64,000 nucleotides of DNA. It comes from a virus. Made by a program: the position numbers and the translations under genes. This document shows positions 43,304-51,104 of the stretch, piece by piece. The notes under the pieces are model-generated. The model searched no databases. It saw nothing but the letters and a program-made list of their open reading frames with translations, and had not been told where the DNA came from. Each line of letters starts with the position of its first letter. Within the stretch, counting starts at the first letter, position 1. The DNA is taken from positions 64,001 through 128,000 of IMG/VR virus record IMGVR_UViG_3300027749_005140; one strand, 5' to 3'.

Positions 43304-44323
43304 ATGAAGAAATTCGACTGGAATGACATCACAATAATACCAGATACTCTGAGTACTATTGCTTCTCGTAGTGAGATAAATCCATTACAAAATGGAAAGC
43401 TTCCTATCTTTACTGCACCAATGGATATGGTTATCGATGAGAATAACATATCTGAATTTGAATTAAATAACGTAAACATTTGTTTACCGAGAAATGTTAA
43501 ATTCGATAGTTTAAAGAATGATAATTACTTCTATTCTTATGGTCTTGATGAAATGATTGTGTTATTCGAGTCTGGTAAAGATCTACCTAAAAAAGTGCTA
43601 ATTGACGTGGCTAACGGCCATATGCTCAAACTTTGGGAAATCTCTAAAAGAATAAAAGAGAAATATGGTAACAACATTGAACTAATGGTTGGTAACATTG
43701 CTAACCCTGATACTTATAGAAAGTATTGTGAGATTGGTGTTGATTGGATTAGAGTTGGTATTGGTGGAGGCTCTGCTTGTACTACATCAGCAAATGTTTC
43801 TATACATTTCCCAATGGCATCATTAGTAAATGAATGTTATGAAATATCTAAAGAGTTTGATAATCCTACCAAAATCTTAGCAGATGGTGGATTTAGAAGT
43901 TTCTCTGATATAATTAAAGCGTTAGCACTTGGAGCTCATGCTTGTATGTTAGGTGGAATCTTCAACAAATGTTTAGAAAGTTGTTCTGATAACTTTTTAA
44001 AAGATTCTGTTGGTTTATTTCATTTAATAGATGAAGAACGTGCAATCACTAATTTCGATAGTGGTATTGATGTTTGGAAGTATTATAGAGGAATGTCAAC
44101 TAAAGAAGTTCAGAAGTCTTGGAATAGGAAAGAACTTAAAACTGGTGAAGGTATTTCTAAATATAATAAAGTAGAATATACTTTATCTGGATGGAGAGAA
44201 AACTTTACTGATTATTTAAGATCAGCAATGTCTTATTCTAATAGTAGAACTTTAGAAGATTTTATCGGTCAAGCTAACTGGGTTAAAATATCACAGAATG
44301 CTTTTGATAGATTCAATAAGTAA
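43304..44323 (+). CDS. IMP dehydrogenase / GMP reductase family enzyme
   Basis: 339 residues. TAPMDMVI, VLIDVANGH, IELMVGNIANP, RVGIGGGSACTT (catalytic Cys), ILADGGFRSFSD and HACMLGG follow the IMPDH/GMPR barrel order. There is no CBS pair, as in GMP reductase or minimal IMPDH. Which purine step it performs cannot be decided from motifs; GMP reductase is favoured by length (about 345). It would shift the guanine/adenine nucleotide pool for the phage. Confidence 0.85.
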   Translation: MKKFDWNDITIIPDTLSTIASRSEINPLQNGKLPIFTAPMDMVIDENNISEFELNNVNICLPRNVKFDSLKNDNYFYSYGLDEMIVLFESGKDLPKKVLIDVANGHMLKLWEISKRIKEKYGNNIELMVGNIANPDTYRKYCEIGVDWIRVGIGGGSACTTSANVSIHFPMASLVNECYEISKEFDNPTKILADGGFRSFSDIIKALALGAHACMLGGIFNKCLESCSDNFLKDSVGLFHLIDEERAITNFDSGIDVWKYYRGMSTKEVQKSWNRKELKTGEGISKYNKVEYTLSGWRENFTDYLRSAMSYSNSRTLEDFIGQANWVKISQNAFDRFNK

Positions 44324-44326
44324 AAG

Positions 44327-44353
44327 AAAAACCACTCATTTGAGTGGTTTTTT
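44327..44353 (+). terminator. Rho-independent terminator
   Basis: AAAAACCACTCA / TGAGTGGTTTTT hairpin four nt after the stop. Confidence 0.85.
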
Positions 44354-44395
44354 ATTATTTTTATATTTTTGGTAACATAAAAACGTACTTTCTTT

Positions 44396-45175
44396 CTACT
44401 TTTTCACCATTATAAACCAAGAAGAGTTTGATTGTCCTTTGATTTCTTCTTCTACTTCTTTGTACTCTGCTTGACCTTGTGTAATCAAGTTAGCACTATT
44501 TATTTTGATTCCACCGGGGAGTGAAAAATCGTACATTCCTAGCATATTTCCTAATTGAACTTTAGTCCAACCAACAACATACTTATAGAATAAATCATCT
44601 TTAAATAAGTTTTCTTGTGGAATATTAGCGTAAGCTTCAATAATTACATCATATTCAACTTTTGTTAGAATATGTAATCTATGATTTAATTGATTAAATG
44701 AGTATTTAAGTGTATATTTATTTAATTGATTTAACATATCAGACATATTATCTAACATTGTTTTATAAACTCCTAACTCTCCAATTGTTGTAACATAAGA
44801 AGATAAGTAAGGTTGATTAGTAACTCCTAAGTTTACAGATAAGTTTGGGGTATTAAGACCTAATTGAAAAAGTGATGTTCCTTTAACTTCATATAAGTAA
44901 ACAATAGATTGTATCTCACAAGGAACACTTACATATCCATACTTTGTAAACTCTTCAATAGTAAATGCTTCTTTTTTAAGAAGGAAATACATTTTTTGTA
45001 CGGCATATTGATACCATCTATAGAAATATGGAAGAGCTCTGGATTCGATTATCTGACGTATATTTGCATCAGGCATTGTTTTTGGCAAAGCACATGAAAC
45101 ACTTATTTCAGTTTGTACTAAATCTATAAATTCATCTATTGTTAATCCACCTTGATAAGGAATATAATCTGCCAT
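44396..45175 (-). CDS. Virion protein, perhaps neck/connector
   Basis: 259 residues. GLTIDEFIDLVQTEI, ANIPQENLFKDDLFYKYVVG, LGNMLGMYDFSLPGGIKIN and GQAEYKEVEEEIKG look like a helical neck or head-completion protein of T4-like phages. The pattern is from memory, not a confirmed homologue. The TTAATATATA box is 20 nt upstream. Confidence 0.4.
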   Translation of the reverse strand: MADYIPYQGGLTIDEFIDLVQTEISVSCALPKTMPDANIRQIIESRALPYFYRWYQYAVQKMYFLLKKEAFTIEEFTKYGYVSVPCEIQSIVYLYEVKGTSLFQLGLNTPNLSVNLGVTNQPYLSSYVTTIGELGVYKTMLDNMSDMLNQLNKYTLKYSFNQLNHRLHILTKVEYDVIIEAYANIPQENLFKDDLFYKYVVGWTKVQLGNMLGMYDFSLPGGIKINSANLITQGQAEYKEVEEEIKGQSNSSWFIMVKK

Positions 45176-45192
45176 AAAAATTTTAATATTTA

Positions 45193-45224
45193 TTGTATAT
45201 ATTAAATTTTAATCCGTATATTTG
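45193..45224 (+). promoter_or_regulatory. Bacteroidota-type promoter TTG-N21-TATATTTG with shared 29-nt module
   Basis: TTG 45193-45195, TATATTTG 45217-45224. Positions 45214-45242 are identical to 14217-14245. An oppositely oriented TTAATATATA box at 45196-45205 interleaves with it. Confidence 0.7.
45196..45205 (-). promoter_or_regulatory. TTAATATATA box before neck-like gene
   Basis: Exact minus-strand motif 20 nt before the ATG at 45175, sitting inside the spacer of a divergent promoter. Confidence 0.45.
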
Positions 45225-45246
45225 TACTCTAATAAAGAAACAAACT

Positions 45247-45414
45247 ATGAACTCAATCGGAAAAATAACAAAAGAACAAATCATCAAATCTAGAAAGAAA
45301 GCTTCAAGAGAAATGGAGATCGAAGCTAATGCTGGTTGGGTAGCAACTCATAAAGTACACAAGTCTCAAAAAGACTATAACAGAAAACCAAAACATAGAA
45401 ACTTAGAATTTTAA
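45247..45414 (+). CDS. Small basic protein of unknown function
   Basis: 55 residues, MNSIGKITKEQIIKSRKKAS..., strongly basic (KSQKDYNRKPKHRNLEF). Start chosen downstream of the promoter; an earlier in-frame ATG at 45193 lies within it. Could bind nucleic acid. Shares 1 nt with the next gene. Confidence 0.55.
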   Translation: MNSIGKITKEQIIKSRKKASREMEIEANAGWVATHKVHKSQKDYNRKPKHRNLEF

Positions 45415-45713
45415 TGGAATTTAAAATAACCACAAAATATCAGCACGGAGTAAAATCTAAGAATGGTAGACGAATAAACTATCGTCTTTACTTCTTAAAT
45501 GATATTCTAATTTACAAACAACGAGTTCCATTTGATGAAACTATGGAATTAGGATTTCAAGGTAAGTATTTTTTCACAAATGAGTATATACTCAATGGGA
45601 ATCTATACCAAACAAGAACTAATGACAAAGATGAAAGAAGTATTTACTTTCCTCTTTCTAAAAAAATACTAAAAGAATTAGGAGTACCTAATGATTTAAA
45701 AATAGAAATATAA
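45414..45713 (+). CDS. Small beta-rich protein of unknown function
   Basis: 99 residues, basic, with strand patterns (GRRINYRLYFLNDILIYKQ). It starts at the last base of the previous stop. No family recognised. Confidence 0.55.
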   Translation: MEFKITTKYQHGVKSKNGRRINYRLYFLNDILIYKQRVPFDETMELGFQGKYFFTNEYILNGNLYQTRTNDKDERSIYFPLSKKILKELGVPNDLKIEI

Positions 45714-45741
45714 AAAGCCATATTATTTTAATATGGCTTTT
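45712..45741. terminator. Bidirectional terminator
   Basis: AAAAGCCATATTA / TAATATGGCTTTT hairpin; it includes the stop codon of the minus-strand 57-residue gene. Confidence 0.8.
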
Positions 45742-45896
45742 ATTTTTTCTTTTCTTTCTAAATTTTTTGATAAACTTACTTTTAATTCAAACCATTCACC
45801 TTTTGAGTAAATACTATTTATACGAGTATATGTATCATAATACAAGTCACCATCATTAGGATTACTTGGTTTAGTATCAAATGATAATCTTGACAT
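45723..45896 (-). CDS. 57-residue protein at end of dnaJ operon
   Basis: Reads MSRLSFDTKPSNPNDGDLYY and ends KIKAILK. DGDLYYDTYTRINSIYSKGEW is a compact motif resembling small phage tail-associated proteins with a DGDLY-type turn. Its ATG overlaps the upstream stop (TAATG). Function unknown. Confidence 0.5.
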   Translation of the reverse strand: MSRLSFDTKPSNPNDGDLYYDTYTRINSIYSKGEWFELKVSLSKNLERKEKIKAILK

Positions 45897-46321
45897 TAAA
45901 AATTATTATAAATCATTTTTGTTAATTTAGGATCATTAAAAGTATTACCATTAAAGAAAAGATAAATACCTTTTAGTCTCTTCACTTCTAAAATTGCCAA
46001 TTCTTCTGTTTCAAATATATTCAACATAATAGGAACTGATTTTAATTTACCTTTTTCAAATATTCTATGTTCTCCTTTAATATCATTAAAATATCTAAGT
46101 TCGATTATACTAAAGTATCCAGTTTCTACTTGATGTATCTTATATTTTATAACATAAGGTTTATTACTATACTCTTTTGTAAATATAAGAGCATCAATAC
46201 ATTCTAACATAACTTCATCTGTATGTAGATTTCTAATATTTTCCAAATCTCTTTTAGACTTTGATTGATTTATACTACACCAAAATAAACTATCTAATGT
46301 AGTTACTTGTAAATTAAACAT
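45896..46321 (-). CDS. Unknown protein in dnaJ operon
   Basis: 141 residues with mixed strands and helices (YVIKYKIHQVETGYFSIIEL). No family recognised. Overlaps dnaJ by 1 nt. Confidence 0.5.
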   Translation of the reverse strand: MFNLQVTTLDSLFWCSINQSKSKRDLENIRNLHTDEVMLECIDALIFTKEYSNKPYVIKYKIHQVETGYFSIIELRYFNDIKGEHRIFEKGKLKSVPIMLNIFETEELAILEVKRLKGIYLFFNGNTFNDPKLTKMIYNNF

Positions 46322-47391
46322 TAAAAATTACCAGCATTTTTTAGTTTTTCCAGTATTGCTTTTTGTTCAAGGTTGATAGACTTTGGTATTCTAATTCTAA
46401 TATTTATTACTAAACTTCCCATACCTTCGTGAATATCTGGAATTCCTTTACCATTTACTCTTATAATCTTACCGTGTTCTGTACCCGGTTCAATAGCTAC
46501 TATTACATCACCGTGTGGTGTTTTAACCGATACATTGTTACCAATTATTGCATCAATAACTGAAATCTCTACATCAACTATAATGTTACCACCTTCTCTT
46601 CTAAAATATGGCTCTCTAATTTCATCAAAGACAATATATAAGTCTCCCGGAACACCATTGACTACATGATTTCCAAATCCCGCCATACTCATTTGCATTC
46701 CATTTCCAACACCTTTAGGTATTTCAACATCAACGGTTTGTTCTTTTAAAGTTGTTCCATGTCCGTGACAAACATTACACTTGTTTGCTATTTGAGTTCC
46801 AGAACCATTACAGTCAGGACAACCCGAAACATTTCTAATTTGTCCAAATGGTGTATTTTGTACTACAGTTCTTTGTCCAGAACCATTACACGGAATACAA
46901 GTTCTTACATCGGAACCACCTTTACCATTACAAGGATTACAAGGTTCATGTCTTTTATACTTTAATTTCTTTGTAGCACCATTGATTATTTCTTCAATAG
47001 TTAAAGTAACTTTTATTCTTAAATCAGATCCTTTTGATTGTCTTTGTTGTTGTTGTTGTTGTCTTTGACCACCACCAAATATATCTCCAAATTGACTGAA
47101 TATATCATCCATATTGAAACCGTGACCTCTTCCACCACCGAATGGATTTCCACCTCCGAATGGGTTACCTCCACCATCTGCAGATCCGAATCTATCAAAA
47201 TTAGATTTCTTTTCTGGATCAGAAAGCACATCATAAGCTTCTGCAGCTTCTTTAAATTTTGTTTCTGCTTCTGGATTACCTGGATTTTTATCAGGATGCC
47301 ACTTCATTGCCATTTTACGATAAGACTTCTTAATCTCATCTTCTGATGCTGTTTTATCAACACCTAGTACGTTATAATAATCTTTTGCCAT
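46321..47391 (-). CDS. dnaJ: DnaJ co-chaperone
   Basis: 356 residues, near full length. J-domain with HPD at 32-34 ([11 protein letters not shown]), a Gly/Phe-rich region ([17 protein letters not shown]), a short Gln run, four CxxCxGxG zinc motifs ([32 protein letters not shown]), then the substrate-binding C-terminal domains. It delivers clients to DnaK and stimulates its ATPase. Unlike host operons, it is transcribed with grpE on the minus strand while dnaK is 3.7 kb away on the plus strand. Confidence 0.95.
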   Translation of the reverse strand: MAKDYYNVLGVDKTASEDEIKKSYRKMAMKWHPDKNPGNPEAETKFKEAAEAYDVLSDPEKKSNFDRFGSADGGGNPFGGGNPFGGGRGHGFNMDDIFSQFGDIFGGGQRQQQQQQRQSKGSDLRIKVTLTIEEIINGATKKLKYKRHEPCNPCNGKGGSDVRTCIPCNGSGQRTVVQNTPFGQIRNVSGCPDCNGSGTQIANKCNVCHGHGTTLKEQTVDVEIPKGVGNGMQMSMAGFGNHVVNGVPGDLYIVFDEIREPYFRREGGNIIVDVEISVIDAIIGNNVSVKTPHGDVIVAIEPGTEHGKIIRVNGKGIPDIHEGMGSLVINIRIRIPKSINLEQKAILEKLKNAGNF

Positions 47392-47394
47392 ATT

Positions 47395-47709
47395 TTATGT
47401 TAATATTTTTTCTAATTTTATATCTCTATATATTTGTTTGGTTGTATCTGTCAGTCTAATACTTACCCATCTATTATATCTTATAATGAACTCAGTATTA
47501 CTTATCATTGAAGACATAATTGGCATCTCATCAATTATATCTTTGAATATAGTTTCTGCATCTTGTATCATCCAATTTTCTATTTCTGATAATCTTTTAC
47601 AGAAATAATCCATAAATGGGGTAGCAGTATCAATAACGTTACCTAGATAAATATCAGAGTTAAACCCCTGTGGAGCGCCTTCTGATATTTGTACATACCA
47701 ATTAATCAT
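47395..47709 (-). CDS. Unknown protein between grpE and dnaJ
   Basis: 104 residues, MINWYVQISEGAPQGFNSDIY..., helical second half. Overlaps the upstream gene by 8 nt and precedes dnaJ by 3 nt. No family recognised. Confidence 0.5.
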   Translation of the reverse strand: MINWYVQISEGAPQGFNSDIYLGNVIDTATPFMDYFCKRLSEIENWMIQDAETIFKDIIDEMPIMSSMISNTEFIIRYNRWVSIRLTDTTKQIYRDIKLEKILT

Positions 47710-48223
47710 TTATTATTCTCTTTAAATTTTTATCTCTTGTTGCCAATTTCATATCAGCATCAACTGTTTCTGAATTATATGCTATATGGAATAAACCTGC
47801 AATATAATTATCAACTATAAGTTGTAGTGTTTCTTGTGTTCTATCTAAATTATCAAATATCTCTAATTTATTTGAAGACTTTGGTATAATTAAAACCAAA
47901 TAATCTAAAAATTCATCTATATCAAATAATAATTCAAATAATTGTAACCTTTCTTTTTTTAACATAGAAGGTGGAGTAACATAAACTTTACCCCACACTC
48001 TTCTAATTGTCGGTAGAATAAAATCTAGTAGATCATCATCACCATCATACAAATTTCCTTGAAATTCAAATCCTTTAAATAAGTAAAGTTTCTTATCAAT
48101 AACATATTCTAATAAATCTCTAAATTCAGATGTATTTTTAATACCTTGACACAACGTATCAAGAATTATTTCTCGATACGATGGGTTTTGATTTATTTCT
48201 AATATGGAAGGTTTAGTATTCAC
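47702..48223 (-). CDS. Unknown protein between grpE and dnaJ
   Basis: 173 residues, mostly helical (LQLFELLFDIDEFLDYLVLII). Its ATG overlaps the grpE stop by 1 nt. Translationally coupled; possibly virion assembly clients of the chaperones, which is inference. Confidence 0.5.
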   Translation of the reverse strand: MNTKPSILEINQNPSYREIILDTLCQGIKNTSEFRDLLEYVIDKKLYLFKGFEFQGNLYDGDDDLLDFILPTIRRVWGKVYVTPPSMLKKERLQLFELLFDIDEFLDYLVLIIPKSSNKLEIFDNLDRTQETLQLIVDNYIAGLFHIAYNSETVDADMKLATRDKNLKRIIND

Positions 48224-48675
48224 TATTTTCCTAATACAACTTTTGGATATCTAAAAGGTTTACCATTTAATGTATAACCTTTAGTGACTACATCTATTAC
48301 TTTTTTAGCACCTGCTTCAGTTATACTAATAACTTCGTGTAACTCATCATCATAAGTTTCAGTTTGAATTGGTTCAATACCTTGTGACTTTAAGAAAGTT
48401 TCTAATTTTTGTGCGATTAGTAAAACTCCTTTATCAACTTTATCCATTGATTTCAAAGCCAATGTAACATCATTATCCATATCAATAACAGATGATAACA
48501 TTTTAGTTTTTGTGTTTAATACTAACTCTTCTTTATCTTTCTGAACTCTTCTTTTGTAGTTTTCAAAATCTGCATAAAGACGTAAGTATTTGTCCTCGGA
48601 CTCTTGTAGTTTTTGTTCTACTGTTACTTCAACAATAGTTTCTTCTAAAATTTCTTTTTGTTCTTCGTTTTCCAT
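48223..48675 (-). CDS. grpE: GrpE nucleotide exchange factor
   Basis: 150 residues, shorter than host GrpE (about 190). Acidic N-terminus, the long helix EDKYLRLYADFENYKRRVQK, VIDMDNDVTLALKSM, and the beta domain YDDELHEVISITEAGAKK and YTLNGKPFRYPKVVLGK. The hallmarks FENYKRR and KPFRYPKVVLGK are intact. It exchanges ADP on DnaK. Confidence 0.9.
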   Translation of the reverse strand: MENEEQKEILEETIVEVTVEQKLQESEDKYLRLYADFENYKRRVQKDKEELVLNTKTKMLSSVIDMDNDVTLALKSMDKVDKGVLLIAQKLETFLKSQGIEPIQTETYDDELHEVISITEAGAKKVIDVVTKGYTLNGKPFRYPKVVLGK

Positions 48676-48680
48676 TTTTA

Positions 48681-49178
48681 TTAATAATTAAATTTAAGCA
48701 TCTTCTTTACCGCACTTGCGTTATAAAACTCATATATAACATTTTTGTCTTCAAGTTCAATCACTTCTAGTTTTTCTAAACTTATTTTCATTTCATCTAT
48801 GTATTCAACAAGCTCTTTTAATGAGTTTACCCAACCAGCACTAGGCTCCCAATAGTCAGGAAATTTATCTAAAAACTTATCAACTGCGTAGTCAAAGTTT
48901 TTCTTTCTTATAAGTAACGTACCATCTTTTTTAGGGTTATTGATAGATTTATTACTCAAAAATTCAGTAACATAAGTATTAAACTTATGAATTAAATTTA
49001 TAGTTTCGATTATTTTAAGTAAACCCATTACTAATGCATCTCTTTCAGATATTTCTATCTCTACATTTTCTTTAAGTATTCTTTCCGCTTCTTTTTCAGT
49101 ACATTGAAGTACATAATATACATAGGAGTCCCAAAGGCAACGCTTCACGATCTCTTCGGGACATAAAGTTATTTTCAT
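48681..49178 (-). CDS. Unknown protein, first gene of grpE-dnaJ operon
   Basis: 165 residues, helical, starting MKITLCPEEIVKRCLWDSYVY. No family recognised. 5 nt upstream of grpE. Confidence 0.5.
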   Translation of the reverse strand: MKITLCPEEIVKRCLWDSYVYYVLQCTEKEAERILKENVEIEISERDALVMGLLKIIETINLIHKFNTYVTEFLSNKSINNPKKDGTLLIRKKNFDYAVDKFLDKFPDYWEPSAGWVNSLKELVEYIDEMKISLEKLEVIELEDKNVIYEFYNASAVKKMLKFNY

Positions 49179-49230
49179 ATTATTTTTAGTAATTTTATTA
49201 TTATATGTGTATTTAGTAAGAAGTTTTTCT

Positions 49231-49238
49231 TATCTTTG
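49231..49238 (+). promoter_or_regulatory. -7 box TATCTTTG
   Basis: 18 nt before the ATG at 49257. No TTG at the expected distance, so a weaker or differently activated promoter. Confidence 0.5.
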
Positions 49239-49256
49239 TCAAAATATAATTAAAAC

Positions 49257-49448
49257 ATGGAAATAAACCAAAAAGTAGAATTAAATAAGAAGATTAAATC
49301 TTATGATGGTGCTAATTCATTTTTAGTGTCATTACAGAAGCAATTAAAAACAAATACAAAATTAAATAAAGAAGACTTTAAAGGAAGACAAGTAAAAGTT
49401 TTAAGTGATAAACAATACTCTGTTGCCGAAAGTTTATTAAAAGACTAA
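49257..49448 (+). CDS. Small basic protein upstream of RNA ligase
   Basis: 63 residues, MEINQKVELNKKIKSYDGAN..., Lys-rich. Followed after 3 nt by the next gene. No family recognised. Confidence 0.5.
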   Translation: MEINQKVELNKKIKSYDGANSFLVSLQKQLKTNTKLNKEDFKGRQVKVLSDKQYSVAESLLKD

Positions 49449-49451
49449 AAT

Positions 49452-49664
49452 ATGAATAACAATTATAACATCGCAGTATCTGCAATAGATCTTCTTAGTG
49501 ATGGTTTAACATCTAACAACCATACTAAGATAAGAGAAGCACTTAATATGATTCATGACGAGAATTTTTCTTGGAGTGGATTAGAAGTTGTCAAGATGGA
49601 GTGGGATGAATTATTATTAGAAATTAAGCGAAGATACGAAGAAGTAAAAGTAAAACTTAAATAA
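49452..49664 (+). CDS. Small helical protein upstream of RNA ligase
   Basis: 70 residues, MNNNYNIAVSAIDLLSDGL..., with an amphipathic helix near the end. 1-nt gap to the ligase gene. No family recognised. Confidence 0.5.
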   Translation: MNNNYNIAVSAIDLLSDGLTSNNHTKIREALNMIHDENFSWSGLEVVKMEWDELLLEIKRRYEEVKVKLK

Positions 49665-49665
49665 A

Positions 49666-50925
49666 ATGAAAACACTATACAACATACCAACTTACGATGA
49701 AGCATTAGCTTTGGTTAATAGAGTGGACTCTCCATTCTACGAGTCAAAATCTATTGTTGGTGGGTATGCTGTATCTACTTTCAACTATAGATTAGCTTCT
49801 TGGGCGGATTTCAATGATGTAGGTGCGAAAGAAATGAGAGGAATATCATACGTATTCAACTCTGACGGATCTTTGTTTAAAAGATACTTATTATTAGAGA
49901 AATTCTTTAACTTGAACCAAGTACCAGATACTATGTATTCAGAAGTTAAAGATTTCAAAATAAAATCTATCTACAACAAAGAAGATGGATCTGTTGCATC
50001 ATTTATAAAACTTCCAGATGGATCAGTTTTTGGTAAATCAAAAATGTCTGTTATTACAGACCAAGCAGAAGGTATCATGAGAGTTTACAAATCAAATGAG
50101 TCTGTAAAAAGATTTGTTGATTGGACTTTCGATAACGATATATCTGCAATCTTTGAGTATGTCGCTCCATCAAACAAAATTGTTTTGAGATATGCAAAAG
50201 AAGATTTAATCTTGTTAAAATTGAGAGATAATGTTACTGGTGAACTATTAGACTTAAATGACTATTTAGACGTAATCGGAGACATTAGAATGGCGCCTTC
50301 TGAGGCAGGTTATACTTTAGACGAGTTAATCGAAATGGCTTCTTACACAGAAGATAAAGAAGGATGGATAATTGAATTTACTAACGGTTTATTGATGAAA
50401 ATCAAAACTGATTGGTACTTCAAAAGGCACGGTATATTGACTGAGGATATTTACAGAGAAAACATTATAATCAACTACATCTTAACTGATGAAATTGATG
50501 ATGTTGTTGCACAAATCCCAGAAGATGAAGTAGAAGCTCACGCTAGAATTGAAAAAATTATCTTAATAGTTAAAAGAGCTTTATCTAAAAAAGTTGAAGA
50601 AATAAAAAGATCATATGAGTTCTACTTAACTGTGGGTTCAAGAAAAGATTATGCAATCAACTATAGAGGTAAAGAAGAGAACTTCGCGTTTGTAATGAAA
50701 ATGGCGACTGTAGATGAAATGGCATTACTATCAAGAGAAGAAATCTTAGAAATCTTTGAAGAATATGAAAGATATGAATATATGATCAAAAATTCTGAAC
50801 CATTTGAAATGGCGAAAGGTTGGTTGTCGAGAGATACTAACAAATTGTTAATAGCAAGAGATTGGTTATCTAAAATTGACCCAACTTTATTCTTCATTGA
50901 CGTTGAAGAAGATGTAGAAGACTAA
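49666..50925 (+). CDS. rnlA: T4 Rnl1-type RNA ligase
   Basis: 419 residues (T4: 374). Adenylation motif I is KEDGSVASF with Lys105. Upstream is EMRGISYVFNSDGSLFKR, and LLEKFFNLNQVPDTM matches T4 EKFFNLNENPFTM. FEYVAPSNKIVLRYA aligns with T4 FEFVAPTNRIVLAYQ, and LLMKIKTDWYFKRH with motif V. It seals RNA 3'-OH to 5'-phosphate, classically repairing cleaved host tRNA anticodon loops. The kinase partner is at 13295. Last gene before a terminator. Confidence 0.95.
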   Translation: MKTLYNIPTYDEALALVNRVDSPFYESKSIVGGYAVSTFNYRLASWADFNDVGAKEMRGISYVFNSDGSLFKRYLLLEKFFNLNQVPDTMYSEVKDFKIKSIYNKEDGSVASFIKLPDGSVFGKSKMSVITDQAEGIMRVYKSNESVKRFVDWTFDNDISAIFEYVAPSNKIVLRYAKEDLILLKLRDNVTGELLDLNDYLDVIGDIRMAPSEAGYTLDELIEMASYTEDKEGWIIEFTNGLLMKIKTDWYFKRHGILTEDIYRENIIINYILTDEIDDVVAQIPEDEVEAHARIEKIILIVKRALSKKVEEIKRSYEFYLTVGSRKDYAINYRGKEENFAFVMKMATVDEMALLSREEILEIFEEYERYEYMIKNSEPFEMAKGWLSRDTNKLLIARDWLSKIDPTLFFIDVEEDVED

Positions 50926-50949
50926 AACCCACCGATTGGTGGGTTTTTT
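50924..50949 (+). terminator. Rho-independent terminator
   Basis: AAAACCCACC-GATT-GGTGGGTTTT hairpin starting in the ligase stop codon. Confidence 0.85.
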
Positions 50950-51006
50950 AAAAATTTGTAAAACTTTTTTAATTTTTACAATATATATTTAGTGTAAAGA
51001 TTATGT

Positions 51007-51021
51007 ATGACATAATGTCAT
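51007..51021 (+). promoter_or_regulatory. Palindromic operator-like site upstream of dnaK
   Basis: ATGACAT-A-ATGTCAT is a perfect 7-bp palindrome. Another half site ATGTCA follows at 51036-51041. Situated 27 nt before the -7 box, a plausible repressor or activator site. Confidence 0.45.
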
Positions 51022-51047
51022 TATCTTATGTATAAATGTCAGTAAAA

Positions 51048-51055
51048 TAACTTTG
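51048..51055 (+). promoter_or_regulatory. -7 box TAACTTTG of dnaK
   Basis: Matches TAnnTTTG, 49 nt upstream of the ATG. No TTG at the usual position, so it may need an activator. Confidence 0.5.
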
Positions 51056-51104
51056 GCACAGAAATTGAATATTACTAATTACAAAAAAATAAATTAATTA
51101 AATT

